From assembly GCA_026410415.1 (NCBI GenBank), contig JAPMLR010000001.1, positions 496,001 through 560,000 on the forward strand: a stretch of DNA of 64,000 nt. Reading direction: 5' to 3'. The stretch is from Denitratimonas yunnanensis (SeqCode). Its GTDB lineage: Bacteria > Pseudomonadota > Gammaproteobacteria > Xanthomonadales > Xanthomonadaceae. The notes under the pieces were generated by a model. The model saw only the letters and a program-made list of their open reading frames with translations, did not search any database and was not told the DNA's origin. Both the position numbers and the translations under genes were made by a program. Positions within the stretch are counted from its first letter, which is position 1; the number at the start of each line of letters is the position of its first letter. This document shows positions 1 through 9,237 of the stretch, one piece after another.

Positions 1-1
1 C

Positions 2-1168
2 GAACTGGCCGAACTGGACCGCCGCCGCGCCGAGGGCGCTGTGCAAATCTGCCTGTTCGGCCAGATATCAACAGGCAAGAGCAGCCTCTTGCGCGCCTTG
101 GCGCCGGAGTCAGCCCCCCGGATCGGTGTCGTCGGCGGCACCACCACCGCGATCACCCACCACCACGGCACGCTTCCGGACGGACGCAAGATCGACATCG
201 CCGACGTACCAGGCAGCGCCGAGGCGGGAGATACCGCACACTTGCAACTCGCCGCGGCGGAAGCCGCGCGCTCGCACGCGCTGGTGTACGTGGTGGATGC
301 CGACCTCACCCGGCGACAGGCCAACGAACTGGCGGAACTGGCGCGCTTCTCCCGTCCGATCATCATCGCGCTCAACAAAGCCGACCGCTTCGATGCCGAA
401 CAGACGCACGCGCTCGTCGAACGTCTGCGCCAGCATGCCGCTCCGTGGCAAGCACAGGTCGTCGCGGTTTCAGCCGGTTTCGAGGAGGAGATCGAGCGAG
501 AACACCCCGATGGGCGCCGCGACACCGTCATTCGCCAGGCCCCTTCGCGGATCGACATGCTGCAGCGTGCACTCGAACGTGTCGCCAGACTTGGTGCCAC
601 CGCGCTGGAACCCGGCCGAGAGGCCGCCCTGCTGTCCCACGTCGATGCCCGCGTGGCCGAGGGCGAACGCCGCGTCCAGTGCCAGCAAAGCGATGCGGCC
701 ATCGACAAGTACACCCGTCGCGCCGTGCTCGGCGCGCTGGCCGCAGTCGCGCCAGGCACGGATCTGGTGATCCAGGGCGCGCTGGCAACGGCGCTGACCC
801 GCGAGTTGTGCCAGATCCACGGATTGCGTCCGCGTGACGTGGACATCGACGACCTGTTGGGTCGGGCCGGCGGACTCCTGCGAACGGGCACATCGATCAC
901 CCTCGCGGTGGTCGGCAATGCACTCAAGGCCTTTCCAGGATTCGGCACACTCGGTGGAGGCCTGGTGCACGCGGTGGCGTACGGACTGATTTTCGACAGC
1001 CTCGGCCATGCGCTGGCCGATACTTTGGCCAACACCTGCGAGCTGGATCGCGATGCCACGCTGGATGCGTTCGGCAAGCGTCTGGCCTCGCCCTCCACCG
1101 ACCGCCTGCTGGCACTGGCGCGCATCGCGTTGGACAACCAATCGTCCAAGCCATCCACTGGCGACTGA
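2..1168 (+). CDS. DUF697-type P-loop GTPase, 5' end outside window
   Basis: This is a GTP-binding protein of the Era/TrmE-like group with a C-terminal hydrophobic DUF697-like region. The G1 P-loop is GQISTGKS, G3 is DVPG, and G4 is NKAD. The last 170 residues hold Gly/Ala-rich amphipathic and hydrophobic helices, as in DUF697 proteins thought to work at the membrane. A GTG at 41 could start the frame, but the frame is open to the window edge (reads ELAELDRRRAEGA before it) and a start there would leave only about six residues before the P-loop. I therefore think the true start lies upstream. A second protein of the same architecture is at 29819-31159. The cellular role of this family is not settled. 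The GTPase call is firm; the function is unknown. Confidence 0.8.
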   Translation, partial: ELAELDRRRAEGAVQICLFGQISTGKSSLLRALAPESAPRIGVVGGTTTAITHHHGTLPDGRKIDIADVPGSAEAGDTAHLQLAAAEAARSHALVYVVDADLTRRQANELAELARFSRPIIIALNKADRFDAEQTHALVERLRQHAAPWQAQVVAVSAGFEEEIEREHPDGRRDTVIRQAPSRIDMLQRALERVARLGATALEPGREAALLSHVDARVAEGERRVQCQQSDAAIDKYTRRAVLGALAAVAPGTDLVIQGALATALTRELCQIHGLRPRDVDIDDLLGRAGGLLRTGTSITLAVVGNALKAFPGFGTLGGGLVHAVAYGLIFDSLGHALADTLANTCELDRDATLDAFGKRLASPSTDRLLALARIALDNQSSKPSTGD

Positions 1169-1287
1169 GCCTGTGGCGTACCGCCGATGACATGGCTGCA
1201 CAGGGCGTGACACGTGCCCTGCGCTCCATGGCACCGGACCGGCTTCCGGCTATCATCCCGTTTCCCCATACGCCGGAGTCTGGCCGC

Positions 1288-1761
1288 ATGCTTCGCAAAG
1301 CCGCGTTTTTCCTGATTCCCATCGCCCTGCTCGCCTTGCTGATGGCCTGCAGCAGTGGGCCGCGCAAGCGCATTTTCCCGCCCACGGCGAGCGTGCAGGA
1401 GCTGACCGTCCAGGCCGACGGCCGGTGGCAGGTGCGCCTGCGCCTCCAGAGCTTCAGCAACGTGCCGCATACCGTTTCCGAAGTGTCCGCGCAGTTGCGC
1501 GTGGACGGCATCGACGCAGCGACGCTGGCCCTGTCTCCCACCGTGGCGATTGGCCCGCAGAACGCGGAAATCGAAGACATCATCGTCACCCCGTCGCCGG
1601 GCGCCGCAGCTCGTGTGCAGGCGGCGCTCGATGGCGGTCGCCGGGTCGACTACGTGCTGAACGGCACCCTCGTCAGCACCGAACCCGATCGCCGCCGCGA
1701 CCTGTTCAATTTCGACGGCCAACTCTGGCCGGTGCCGGGCCTGCCCGGCGTATTGCGCTGA
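1288..1761 (+). CDS. Small lipoprotein, LEA/WHy-like beta domain
   Basis: A 157-residue predicted lipoprotein. It has two basic residues, a hydrophobic stretch and a lipobox LMAC, so Cys near residue 20 would be lipidated. The rest resembles the LEA14/water-stress WHy beta-sandwich: alternating polar and hydrophobic strands with a phrase about derived components (RVDGIDAATLAL, YVLNGTL). I chose the ATG at 1288 because it places the signal at the N-terminus; the frame is open further upstream to 1192. Its stop is 8 bases before the start of the following acyl-CoA dehydrogenase, so the two are probably cotranscribed. The lipoprotein call is good; the fold assignment is tentative. Confidence 0.75.
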   Translation: MLRKAAFFLIPIALLALLMACSSGPRKRIFPPTASVQELTVQADGRWQVRLRLQSFSNVPHTVSEVSAQLRVDGIDAATLALSPTVAIGPQNAEIEDIIVTPSPGAAARVQAALDGGRRVDYVLNGTLVSTEPDRRRDLFNFDGQLWPVPGLPGVLR

Positions 1762-1769
1762 GACTTCCG

Positions 1770-3557
1770 ATGAATGCCTACACCGCCCCGCTCGCCGACC
1801 TGCGCTTTGTGCTCCATGACGTTTTGAGTATCCAGACGCTTTACGGCCGCCTGCCGAACAGCGACCACGTCTCGACCGAGCTGGTGGATGCCGTCCTCGA
1901 TGAAGCCGCCCGCTTCGTGGAGCAGGTACTCGCGCCGCTCTACCAGAGCGCGGACACGGAGGGCTGCCACTTCGACGCATCCGATGGCAGCGTCCGGACA
2001 CCACAAGGCTTCAAGGCCGCCTATGACCGCTGGGTGGAGAACGGCTGGAATGGCCTGACTGCGCCGGAAGCCTTCGGCGGCCAAGGGCTTCCGGAAGTCC
2101 TCGGCTCCGTCCTCAAGGAAATGGTCGATGCCGCCAATCTGGCATGGGGCAACTACCCGCTGCTTTCGCACGGCGCGACGGAAGCGCTCAAACACCATGG
2201 TGAAGCCTGGCAACACGAGGCCTTCCTGCGTCCCATCGTCGAAGGCCGCTACACCGGCACCATGTGCCTCACCGAACCGCATTGCGGCTCCGATCTGGGC
2301 CTGTTGAAGACGCGTGCAGAGCCCCGGGCAGATGGCAGTTTCGCGATCACCGGAACCAAGATCTTCATCACCGGCGGCGACCACGATCTTTCCGGGAACA
2401 TCATCCATCTCGTCCTGGCACGTCTGCCTGACGCACCGCCGGGAACCAAGGGCATCTCGCTGTTCATCGTGCCCAAGTTCCGCATCGGCCGCGACGGCGT
2501 GCAAGGAGAGCGGAATGCCGCACGCTGCGGCAGCATCGAACACAAGATGGGCATCCACGGCTCGGCCACCTGCGTGATGAACTTCGATCAGGCGCAAGGC
2601 TGGTTGATTGGGCAGCCCAATCGCGGGCTCGCGGCGATGTTCACGATGATGAATGCAGCACGTCTGGGTGTGGGTCTGCAAGGACTCGGCTTGATGGAGC
2701 GCGCACGCCAGAATGCGGCGGCGTACGCACGCGAGCGACTGCAGATGCGATCACCGAGCGGCCCGAAAGCGCCAGACAAGCCGGCCGACCCCATCATCGT
2801 TCATCCCGATGTGCGTCGCATGCTGCTGATCTGCAAAGCGCTGACCGAAGGGTCGCGTGCCTTGGCGCTGCATGGGTCGAGTCTGCTCGACGTCATCGAA
2901 CGCACCGATGATGCCGCCACCCGCCAACATGCCGACGAACTGCTCTCCTTCCTCACGCCGATCATCAAGGCCTGCCTGACGGAGTGGTCGGTGGAGGTCA
3001 CCTATCATGCACTGCAGTGTTTTGGCGGCCACGGCTACATTCGCGAGTGGGGCATGGAACAGCTGGCACGCGATGCCCGCATCACCACGATCTATGAAGG
3101 CACTACCGGCATTCAGGCGCTCGACCTTCTCGGCCGCAAAACGCTGCAGACCCAAGGCATCGGCCTCAAGCACTTCCTCACGATGATCGTCGAGTTCTGT
3201 ACCGGACACACCAATGATCCACCGATGGTGGAGTTCATTGCGCCGCTCGCCAGGGCGGCTCAGGACTGGCAGCAACTGACGTTGGAAATCGGCAAGCGCG
3301 CCAGCCAGAATCCGGAGGAAATCGGCGCGGCGTCGGTCGACTACCTGTTCTACTCGGGCTACGTGGTGCTGGCCTACTGGTGGGCACGCAGCGTGGCTGC
3401 GGCGGATGCCGGCAACCACTCCGAGGCGTTCAAGCGTGCAAAACGCGACACCGCGCGGTTCTACTTCCAGCGCATCCTGCCACGCACCCAGGCACACGCC
3501 GCAGCCATCCTGAGCGGCCCGGACAACCTGATGGCCCTGCCAGCGGAGGCGTTCTGA
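1770..3557 (+). CDS. Acyl-CoA dehydrogenase, long (595 aa) DmdC/FadE-like type
   Basis: A flavoprotein that would catalyse alpha,beta-dehydrogenation of an acyl-CoA, passing electrons to ETF. Domains in order are the ACAD N-terminal helices, the middle FAD-binding beta domain (CLTEPHCGSDLG, GTKIFITGG), the C-terminal helical domain with the catalytic-type YEGTTGIQALD, and an extra C-terminal domain of about 120 residues. At 595 residues it matches the larger ACAD subgroup that includes 3-methylmercaptopropionyl-CoA dehydrogenase DmdC, rather than 380-residue ACADs. The reading frame is open 115 codons upstream of the ATG at 1770, but that stretch overlaps the lipoprotein gene. The substrate cannot be read from the sequence; many relatives act in fatty-acid oxidation. 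Confidence 0.9.
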   Translation: MNAYTAPLADLRFVLHDVLSIQTLYGRLPNSDHVSTELVDAVLDEAARFVEQVLAPLYQSADTEGCHFDASDGSVRTPQGFKAAYDRWVENGWNGLTAPEAFGGQGLPEVLGSVLKEMVDAANLAWGNYPLLSHGATEALKHHGEAWQHEAFLRPIVEGRYTGTMCLTEPHCGSDLGLLKTRAEPRADGSFAITGTKIFITGGDHDLSGNIIHLVLARLPDAPPGTKGISLFIVPKFRIGRDGVQGERNAARCGSIEHKMGIHGSATCVMNFDQAQGWLIGQPNRGLAAMFTMMNAARLGVGLQGLGLMERARQNAAAYARERLQMRSPSGPKAPDKPADPIIVHPDVRRMLLICKALTEGSRALALHGSSLLDVIERTDDAATRQHADELLSFLTPIIKACLTEWSVEVTYHALQCFGGHGYIREWGMEQLARDARITTIYEGTTGIQALDLLGRKTLQTQGIGLKHFLTMIVEFCTGHTNDPPMVEFIAPLARAAQDWQQLTLEIGKRASQNPEEIGAASVDYLFYSGYVVLAYWWARSVAAADAGNHSEAFKRAKRDTARFYFQRILPRTQAHAAAILSGPDNLMALPAEAF

Positions 3558-3661
3558 CCGCCACGGGCGCCGCCTTGCCGGAACCGGTAGGCGGCCGCAA
3601 CGGAGAGGAATAGAGTGTTGCGGTGGAGTTGCCCTTCCTCTCTGCCCATACCGATTCCGCC

Positions 3662-4153
3662 ATGGCCACGTCACACGCTGAAACACCTGATTACTTCGTC
3701 CGCGCCGCCACGGCGGCCGATGACGATGCGATCCTCGCACTTTGCGCGCGCTTTGCGCAGGTGCCGCTGCCGCACTTCAGGCAACGCACCACCTATCTGG
3801 CACACGTGCGGCGCGACATCGCCGCGGATCTGGAGGCGTTGCCCACCGGTACCGTCGTGCTGGTTGCCGAAGACGCTCGGGGCCGATGTGCCGGATTCGC
3901 GCGCGTGAGGCTGGTGAACGACTCGATCGACGGCACCCGCAATGCGCATCTCGCCGATCTGGTGGTCGCGTCGGCGCACGAAGGCAAAGGCACCGCACAG
4001 GCATTGTTGGACGCAGCGGAAGCGTTCGCACGCGCCCAGCACTGCACCCATCTGCAACTGTTCACGTTTCCGGATCATGAGCGCGCCCTGCGTTTGTACC
4101 GACGTTCGGGCTTCGAAACCGACATGCTGCGGCTGGTGAAGCCACTGGCCTGA
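3662..4153 (+). CDS. GNAT family N-acetyltransferase
   Basis: A 163-residue acetyl-CoA-dependent acyltransferase. The GNAT core is visible: N-terminal beta strand (YFVRAAT), a central strand ADLVVASAHEGKGTAQALL carrying the acetyl-CoA pyrophosphate loop, and the C-terminal LYRRSGFE motif. An in-frame GTG at 3623 would add 13 residues. I prefer ATG 3662 because the domain begins soon after it. It lies 104 bases after the acyl-CoA dehydrogenase stop on the same strand. The substrate is unknown. Confidence 0.85.
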   Translation: MATSHAETPDYFVRAATAADDDAILALCARFAQVPLPHFRQRTTYLAHVRRDIAADLEALPTGTVVLVAEDARGRCAGFARVRLVNDSIDGTRNAHLADLVVASAHEGKGTAQALLDAAEAFARAQHCTHLQLFTFPDHERALRLYRRSGFETDMLRLVKPLA

Positions 4154-4182
4154 CATCCACTAGAAAAAATTCGACCCGAATT

Positions 4183-4197
4183 GGTCAATTTTTGACC
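4183..4197. promoter_or_regulatory. Perfect inverted repeat upstream of HNH gene, possible operator
   Basis: GGTCAA and TTGACC face each other across three T residues, forming a perfect 6-3-6 inverted repeat 11 bases before the HNH start. A further GACC half-site lies at 4173-4176, so half-sites alternate in orientation. The spot is AT-rich compared with its surroundings and suits an operator or the foot of a small hairpin. There is no T-run after the stem, so a terminator for the GNAT gene is unlikely. No regulator is known. Confidence 0.3.
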
Positions 4198-4207
4198 TGA
4201 GTGGTTT

Positions 4208-4879
4208 ATGCTCAGGGTCCAAATGGCCACATCGCCCATCCAGAGCGCCTCGTCCGACACGTCTTCCGGACCTGTCTGCTGGTTCCCCTCCGGCAGGGAT
4301 CGCCATCTGCCCCGCGTACTTTCGCTCGATGCCTACGGTCGCATTCTGGACTGGATTTCCTGGCGCGAAGCCGCCCATCTCTACGCCCGCGATGCCGTCG
4401 CATGGACCTTGGGCGATCCCTGCTTCACCCTGCGCGGCGGCATCAACCGGATTTCCGGACAGCAAAGCCGGCTCGATCTGCACCCCATCGTCGCCTCGCG
4501 CGGTCACGCCCGCGCCTGCGCGCTCTCGCCTGCGCCGGCACTGACCAACATCGCGCTGTTTGCCCGCGACACGCACCTGTGCCTGTACTGCGGACAGCAA
4601 TTCACCCGCTACCAACTCACCCGCGATCACGTGCTGCCGCGGTCACAGGGAGGCCAGGACATCTGGGAAAACGTCGTCAGCGCCTGCCTCCCCTGCAATA
4701 CCCGCAAGGGCGGCCGGACGCCGACACAGGCACGCATGCCCTTGCTCGCGGTGCCCTATCGGCCGAGCTGGGTCGAACACCTGATCCTCTCCAACCGGAA
4801 CATCCTGGCCGATCAAATGGAGTTCCTGCGCAGCCATCTGCCCAAGAACACGCCGCGCAGCCCGCTGTCCGTGCAATAG
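4208..4879 (+). CDS. HNH endonuclease-domain protein
   Basis: A 223-residue protein with a C-terminal HNH/McrA-type nuclease fold. The core shows LCLYCGQQF, then RDHVLPRSQGG, then the asparagine stretch WENVVSACLPCNTRKG. This gives the two CxxC zinc pairs and the H-N-N catalytic series of the beta-beta-alpha-metal motif. The N-terminal half (SLDAYGRILDWISW, DAVAWTLG) is typical of a widespread chromosomal HNH family with no described restriction role. Starts at 4208 and 4223 are both possible. It stands alone, with a small inverted repeat just before it. The nuclease fold is likely; the biological target is unknown. Confidence 0.85.
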   Translation: MLRVQMATSPIQSASSDTSSGPVCWFPSGRDRHLPRVLSLDAYGRILDWISWREAAHLYARDAVAWTLGDPCFTLRGGINRISGQQSRLDLHPIVASRGHARACALSPAPALTNIALFARDTHLCLYCGQQFTRYQLTRDHVLPRSQGGQDIWENVVSACLPCNTRKGGRTPTQARMPLLAVPYRPSWVEHLILSNRNILADQMEFLRSHLPKNTPRSPLSVQ

Positions 4880-5116
4880 CGCCGGGAAACCTCCCCGAGG
4901 GGGCCGGCATCGGACGATTCCGCTGGCTTCAGGACACCGGTACCGCGCGTTGCATCACAGCATGCGCCGGACAGCTGCATTGACGGAATTCCCTATCTGA
5001 CCAATAATTTGCGATCACTCCATCGGTCCAGTCGCGGCATTCTCCGCGCCCCGGACCGCACCATCATCGAGGCCCCAGCACGCCCTGCGCGCGACGCCTT
5101 CGAATCAGGGGACAAC

Positions 5117-6205
5117 ATGAGCAGACCCGCCTCGGTGTTCTTCACCGGCATGGATTCGGCCGACGCCGAACAACTGATTGCCTTGTTTCACGAGATCAAC
5201 CGACGCATCGGTCAACGCTGGACACTGGCCGCCGATGCCGACAGCGCGGGCACGCTGGTGATCGACGTGGATACACTCTACGGCCACATGACGTGGTTGC
5301 GGGCACAGACTTCCGAGCAGACTGTCGTCGCGTTGACCTCAGGCGCGTCCGCCGAAGCGGATAAGGTGTTGCACCGCCCCGTTACGCCGGACGCGATGCG
5401 ACGGCTGCTGACGGAGTTGGCCGGCACCGCTGCCTCACCCGAAGTGGCAACACCCGCGCCGCCAAAACCCTCACCCGAGCCACCGCTTTCGACATCGCCG
5501 CTGCCGCCCGTATCGAAGGCTCGTCCATCCGTCATGGCAGCACCCGCTCCAGCGCCGGAAAAATCGGCTCTTTCCGTGCCCGAACCTCCGGTTTCAGTTC
5601 CACCTCCAGCCACGCCGCCGCCTGCACCACCCAGCCCAGTGGCACGCAAGCTGATCGACCTGATCCTGGCCGGAGACATTCCGGCCGGACCGCACAAGCT
5701 GGAATTGCATGGCCAACCACCGCTGGTACTGGACATGGCACAAAAAGCCTTCCTTTGCGGCAACAGCATCAAAGCCTTCATGGCCTATACCCAGATGCCG
5801 CTGGCCGGACACGCATTCCATCCGGTCTCGTCGAGCGAGTTCGCCGCATTGCAACAGAGCATTGGTGGCAACCAGCCAATCGGGAGACTGGTATGGCTGG
5901 CTGCGCTCGGCGGCAGCGCTGGCGAGATTCCCGGTGGCGAGCCGGATGCACGCTATCGCCTGACCCGATGGCCACAGATCGAGCGCGAATTCCCCAAGCA
6001 TTTCCGCATCGCCACCACGATGATGAAGGGCTTTCAGACAGCCGCGGATCTGGCCGAACAAAGCGGCGCCACACTGGCCGAGGTCAATGACTTCATTGCC
6101 GCAAGCCTGGTGTCAGGTTATGCGGAAGCCGAGTCGACGAGCATGCCCGAGATGCCGGCCACGGCACAGAAAAGTCTGCTCGACCGTCTGCGTGGCGGGC
6201 GCTGA
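5117..6205 (+). CDS. Protein of unknown function, two domains joined by Pro-rich linker
   Basis: I do not recognise this 362-residue protein. Residues 1-100 form a compact alpha/beta region (VFFTGMDSADAEQLIALF, LVIDVDTLYGHM) that could be a degenerate receiver-like domain. Residues 105-175 are a Pro/Ala/Ser linker with many PP, PxP and PxPP runs. Residues 180-362 form a second globular domain (RLVWLAALGG, FPKHFRIATTMMKGF) ending in a basic tail. There is no signal peptide or membrane segment, so it is probably cytoplasmic. ATG 5117 follows an AGGGGAC ribosome-binding site; an upstream in-frame start at 5009 is less likely. It precedes dxs with a 146-base gap. The layout suggests a signalling adaptor, which is inference only. 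Confidence 0.75.
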   Translation: MSRPASVFFTGMDSADAEQLIALFHEINRRIGQRWTLAADADSAGTLVIDVDTLYGHMTWLRAQTSEQTVVALTSGASAEADKVLHRPVTPDAMRRLLTELAGTAASPEVATPAPPKPSPEPPLSTSPLPPVSKARPSVMAAPAPAPEKSALSVPEPPVSVPPPATPPPAPPSPVARKLIDLILAGDIPAGPHKLELHGQPPLVLDMAQKAFLCGNSIKAFMAYTQMPLAGHAFHPVSSSEFAALQQSIGGNQPIGRLVWLAALGGSAGEIPGGEPDARYRLTRWPQIEREFPKHFRIATTMMKGFQTAADLAEQSGATLAEVNDFIAASLVSGYAEAESTSMPEMPATAQKSLLDRLRGGR

Positions 6206-6351
6206 AGCCCGCCATCCATTCCCGCGTTGCCCCGGCATCGTCTGAACCGGGACCATGCCGTGGCCTCTCCTGCCTTGCCCCCGGCCACATGGCAGCATGA
6301 CAATTGTCCCTCCGCTTCACCGCTACAGCTCAGGAATCTGCGCGGCAGACC

Positions 6352-8256
6352 ATGATCGACGCTACCCGCTACCCGCGCCTTTCGCGCATCGCCACGCCTG
6401 CCGACCTGCGCCAGTTCCCCGAAACGGAGCTGCCGACGATCGCTGCCGAGCTGCGTGGCCATCTGATCGACACGGTGGCCCAGGCCGGCGGCCATTTCGG
6501 CGCCGGCCTGGGCGTGATCGAGCTGACTTGCGCCCTGCATTACCTCTACAACACCCCGGAAGACCGCATCGTCTGGGACGTGGGCCATCAGACCTATCCA
6601 CACAAGATCCTCACGGGTCGCCGCGACACCATCCACACGGTGAAACAAAAGGACGGCGTGGCGCCCTTTCCGAAGCGCGATGAAAGCCCGTTCGACACCT
6701 TCGGCGTGGGTCACTCCAGCACCTCGATTTCGGCCGCTCTGGGCATGGCGGTGGCGACGCAGCGCCTCGGCGAGAATCGTCACGTCGTCGCAGTGATCGG
6801 CGATGGCGCGATGACCGCCGGCATGGCCTACGAAGCGCTCAACCATGCCGGCGGAATGGAGCCGGAACCCGACATTCTGGTGATTCTCAACGACAACCGC
6901 ATGTCGATCTCCGAGAACGTCGGCGGTCTGACCAAGATGCTCGGCCGGCTGTCCGGCAGCCGCACTCTCAATGCGTTGCGCGAAGGCGGCAAGAAGTTGC
7001 TCGGCGACAAGCGCGGCGGCCCGGCACGCTTCGTGCGACGCTGGGAGGAGCACTGGAAAGGCATGTTCGTGCCGTCCACGCTGTTCGAGGAAATGGGGTT
7101 TCATTACACCGGCCCGATCAATGGCCACGATTTGCCTGCGCTTCTCGCCACGCTCAAGACACTCAAGGGCCTGAAGGGGCCGCAGCTGCTCCACGTCATC
7201 ACCACCAAGGGCAAGGGTTACGACCTGGCCGAAGGCGACCAGATCCAGTACCACGCGGTCGGCCCGTTCGACCCGAGCGTCGGTGTCGTGTCCAAGCCCG
7301 GCCCCGCCAAACCCACCTACACCCAGGTCTTCGGCGACTGGCTGTGCGACATGGCCGCTGCCGATACCCGTTTGATGGGCATCACCCCGGCGATGCGGGA
7401 AGGCTCCGGCCTGGTGCGTTTCTCGCAGGAATATCCGGAACGCTATTTCGATGTCGCCATCGCCGAACAGCATGCCGTAACGCTCGCCGCCGGCATGGCC
7501 TGCGAGGGCGCCAAGCCGGTGGTGGCGATCTATTCGACCTTCCTGCAGCGCGGCTACGACCAGCTGATCCACGACGTGGCCTTGCAGGATCTGGACGTGC
7601 TGTTTGCGATCGATCGCGCCGGCCTGGTCGGCCCGGATGGCGCCACCCATGCCGGCAGCTTCGACCTGTCGTTCCTGCGTTGCATCCCGAACATGGTGGT
7701 AATGGCGCCGGCCGACGAAAACGAATGCCGCCGTCTGCTGACCACCGGCTTCCAGCACGAAGGCCCGGCTGCGGTGCGTTACCCGCGCGGCACCGGCCCC
7801 GGCGTGCCGCTGGAAGCCGGATTGGAGCCGCTGCCGATCGGTCAGGCCGATGTGCGTCGTCGCGGCCGTTCGCTGGCGATCCTGTCGTTCGGCACCCTGC
7901 TGCCGGTGGCTGAAACCATCGGCCGCACGCTCGATCTGACCGTGGTCAATATGCGTTTCGTCAAACCGCTGGACGCCGAGCTGCTGCGCGAACTTTCGCG
8001 CCACCATGATGGCTTCGTGACACTGGAAGACAACGCGATCGAAGGCGGTGCCGGCAGCGCCGTATCCGAATTTTTCGCCGCAGAGGCCATTGCCGTGCAC
8101 GTCCTGCACCTGGGACTGCCGGATGCGTTCCTGGAACACGCCAGTCGCGAGGAATTGCTGGCCGAATGCGGCCTCGACAGCAACGGCGTGCATGCCGCGA
8201 TCCTCCAGCGCTGGCCGCAGCTTTCCGAGCTGCCCAGCCAGCGCGCGACCGGATAA
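6352..8256 (+). CDS. dxs: 1-deoxy-D-xylulose-5-phosphate synthase
   Basis: A thiamine-diphosphate enzyme that condenses pyruvate and glyceraldehyde-3-phosphate to DXP, the first step of the MEP isoprenoid pathway, also feeding thiamine and pyridoxal synthesis. The 634 residues match Dxs length. Visible motifs are HVWDVGHQ-type [29 protein letters not shown], the ThDP-binding [18 protein letters not shown], and the pyrimidine domain with [15 protein letters not shown]. The ATG at 6352 is preferred to an in-frame TTG at 6304. A kinase gene follows after only two bases, so coexpression is likely. Confidence 0.97.
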   Translation: MIDATRYPRLSRIATPADLRQFPETELPTIAAELRGHLIDTVAQAGGHFGAGLGVIELTCALHYLYNTPEDRIVWDVGHQTYPHKILTGRRDTIHTVKQKDGVAPFPKRDESPFDTFGVGHSSTSISAALGMAVATQRLGENRHVVAVIGDGAMTAGMAYEALNHAGGMEPEPDILVILNDNRMSISENVGGLTKMLGRLSGSRTLNALREGGKKLLGDKRGGPARFVRRWEEHWKGMFVPSTLFEEMGFHYTGPINGHDLPALLATLKTLKGLKGPQLLHVITTKGKGYDLAEGDQIQYHAVGPFDPSVGVVSKPGPAKPTYTQVFGDWLCDMAAADTRLMGITPAMREGSGLVRFSQEYPERYFDVAIAEQHAVTLAAGMACEGAKPVVAIYSTFLQRGYDQLIHDVALQDLDVLFAIDRAGLVGPDGATHAGSFDLSFLRCIPNMVVMAPADENECRRLLTTGFQHEGPAAVRYPRGTGPGVPLEAGLEPLPIGQADVRRRGRSLAILSFGTLLPVAETIGRTLDLTVVNMRFVKPLDAELLRELSRHHDGFVTLEDNAIEGGAGSAVSEFFAAEAIAVHVLHLGLPDAFLEHASREELLAECGLDSNGVHAAILQRWPQLSELPSQRATG

Positions 8257-8258
8257 GC

Positions 8259-9119
8259 GTGAAAACTCCATCAGGCTTGCAAGCGCTGATCGACGACGGC
8301 GTCATCGATGAAGTGCTGCGCCCGCTCAAGAGCGGCAAGGAAGCGTCCGTCTACGTTGTTCGCAGTGGCGGCGAAGTGCGTTGCGCCAAGGTCTACAAGG
8401 ACATGGCCCAACGCAGCTTCCAGCAGCGCGTGCAGTATCAGGAAGGTCGCAAGGTGCGCGGCAGCCGCCAGGCGCGCGCCATCGGCAAGGCCAGCAAATT
8501 TGGCCGCAAACAGCAGGAAGAAGCCTGGAAGAACACCGAGGTCGATGCGCTTTACCAGTTGCGCGCAGCCGGCGTGCGCGTGCCCGAGCCACACGGCTAT
8601 TTCCAAGGCGTGCTGGTGATGGAGCTGGTTACCGACGCTGACGGCTTTTCCGCACCACGCCTGGGCGAGGTCGAACTCGCTCCCGAGCAAGCCCGCGACT
8701 TCCATCGCGTGCTGGTGCAGCAAGTGCTGTTGATGCTCTGCTGCGGGCTGATCCATGGCGACCTGTCGGCCTACAACGTACTTGTGGGGCCGGATGGCCC
8801 CGTGCTGATCGACTTCCCGCAAGTCGTCAACGCCCACGGCAACAACGCGGCGCGCAGCATGCTGCTGCGTGACGTCAACAACCTGACCGCACACCTTGGC
8901 CGGCATGCTCCCGAACTGCTGGATACGTGGTACGGCGAGGAGATGTGGGCCTTGTTCGAGGCCGGAGAGCTTCATCCGCAGACGCAACTGACGGGCCACT
9001 TCACCGCGAATGAATCGGCAATCGATCTGGATGGCGTGCGCCACGCCATCAACGACGCACGCGAAGAAGCCTTGATCCGGCAGCAGGGCCGCGAGGCAGC
9101 AGCCGAAGACGGTTATTGA
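8259..9119 (+). CDS. RIO-like serine protein kinase (PA4780 type)
   Basis: A 286-residue atypical protein kinase of the RIO1-like bacterial group typified by Pseudomonas PA4780. The nucleotide loop region is LKSGKEASVYVV, the lysine-bearing strand is CAKVYKD, the catalytic loop is HGDLSAYNVLV, and the metal-binding motif is LIDFPQ (in place of DFG). The GTG start at 8259 lies two bases after the dxs stop; an upstream start would sit inside dxs. Cytoplasmic, with no membrane segment. Substrates of this group are not established. Confidence 0.9.
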   Translation: MKTPSGLQALIDDGVIDEVLRPLKSGKEASVYVVRSGGEVRCAKVYKDMAQRSFQQRVQYQEGRKVRGSRQARAIGKASKFGRKQQEEAWKNTEVDALYQLRAAGVRVPEPHGYFQGVLVMELVTDADGFSAPRLGEVELAPEQARDFHRVLVQQVLLMLCCGLIHGDLSAYNVLVGPDGPVLIDFPQVVNAHGNNAARSMLLRDVNNLTAHLGRHAPELLDTWYGEEMWALFEAGELHPQTQLTGHFTANESAIDLDGVRHAINDAREEALIRQQGREAAAEDGY

Positions 9120-9237
9120 GCCCAACCTGTCGCAGGGCCAGTCGATTCCTCAGGCCGGGTGATCGACGTTTCGGTGTCGCACCATGTCCCGACAAACCAT
9201 CATGAACCGGGCGTGGATCAGGTGTGGCGCTCGAGAC

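Noticed and set aside
1425-1769. In-frame upstream extension of the large acyl-CoA dehydrogenase
   Set aside because: The added 115 codons lie over the lipoprotein gene and are Arg-rich noise. The family N-terminus fits ATG 1770.
6118-8271. A 717-codon frame antisense to dxs
   Set aside because: It is the mirror of a clear Dxs reading frame, with no recognisable motif and no ribosome-binding site of note.
9120-9237. Terminator between the RIO-like kinase and purK
   Set aside because: I looked for a stem followed by a T-run in this convergent gap and found none.
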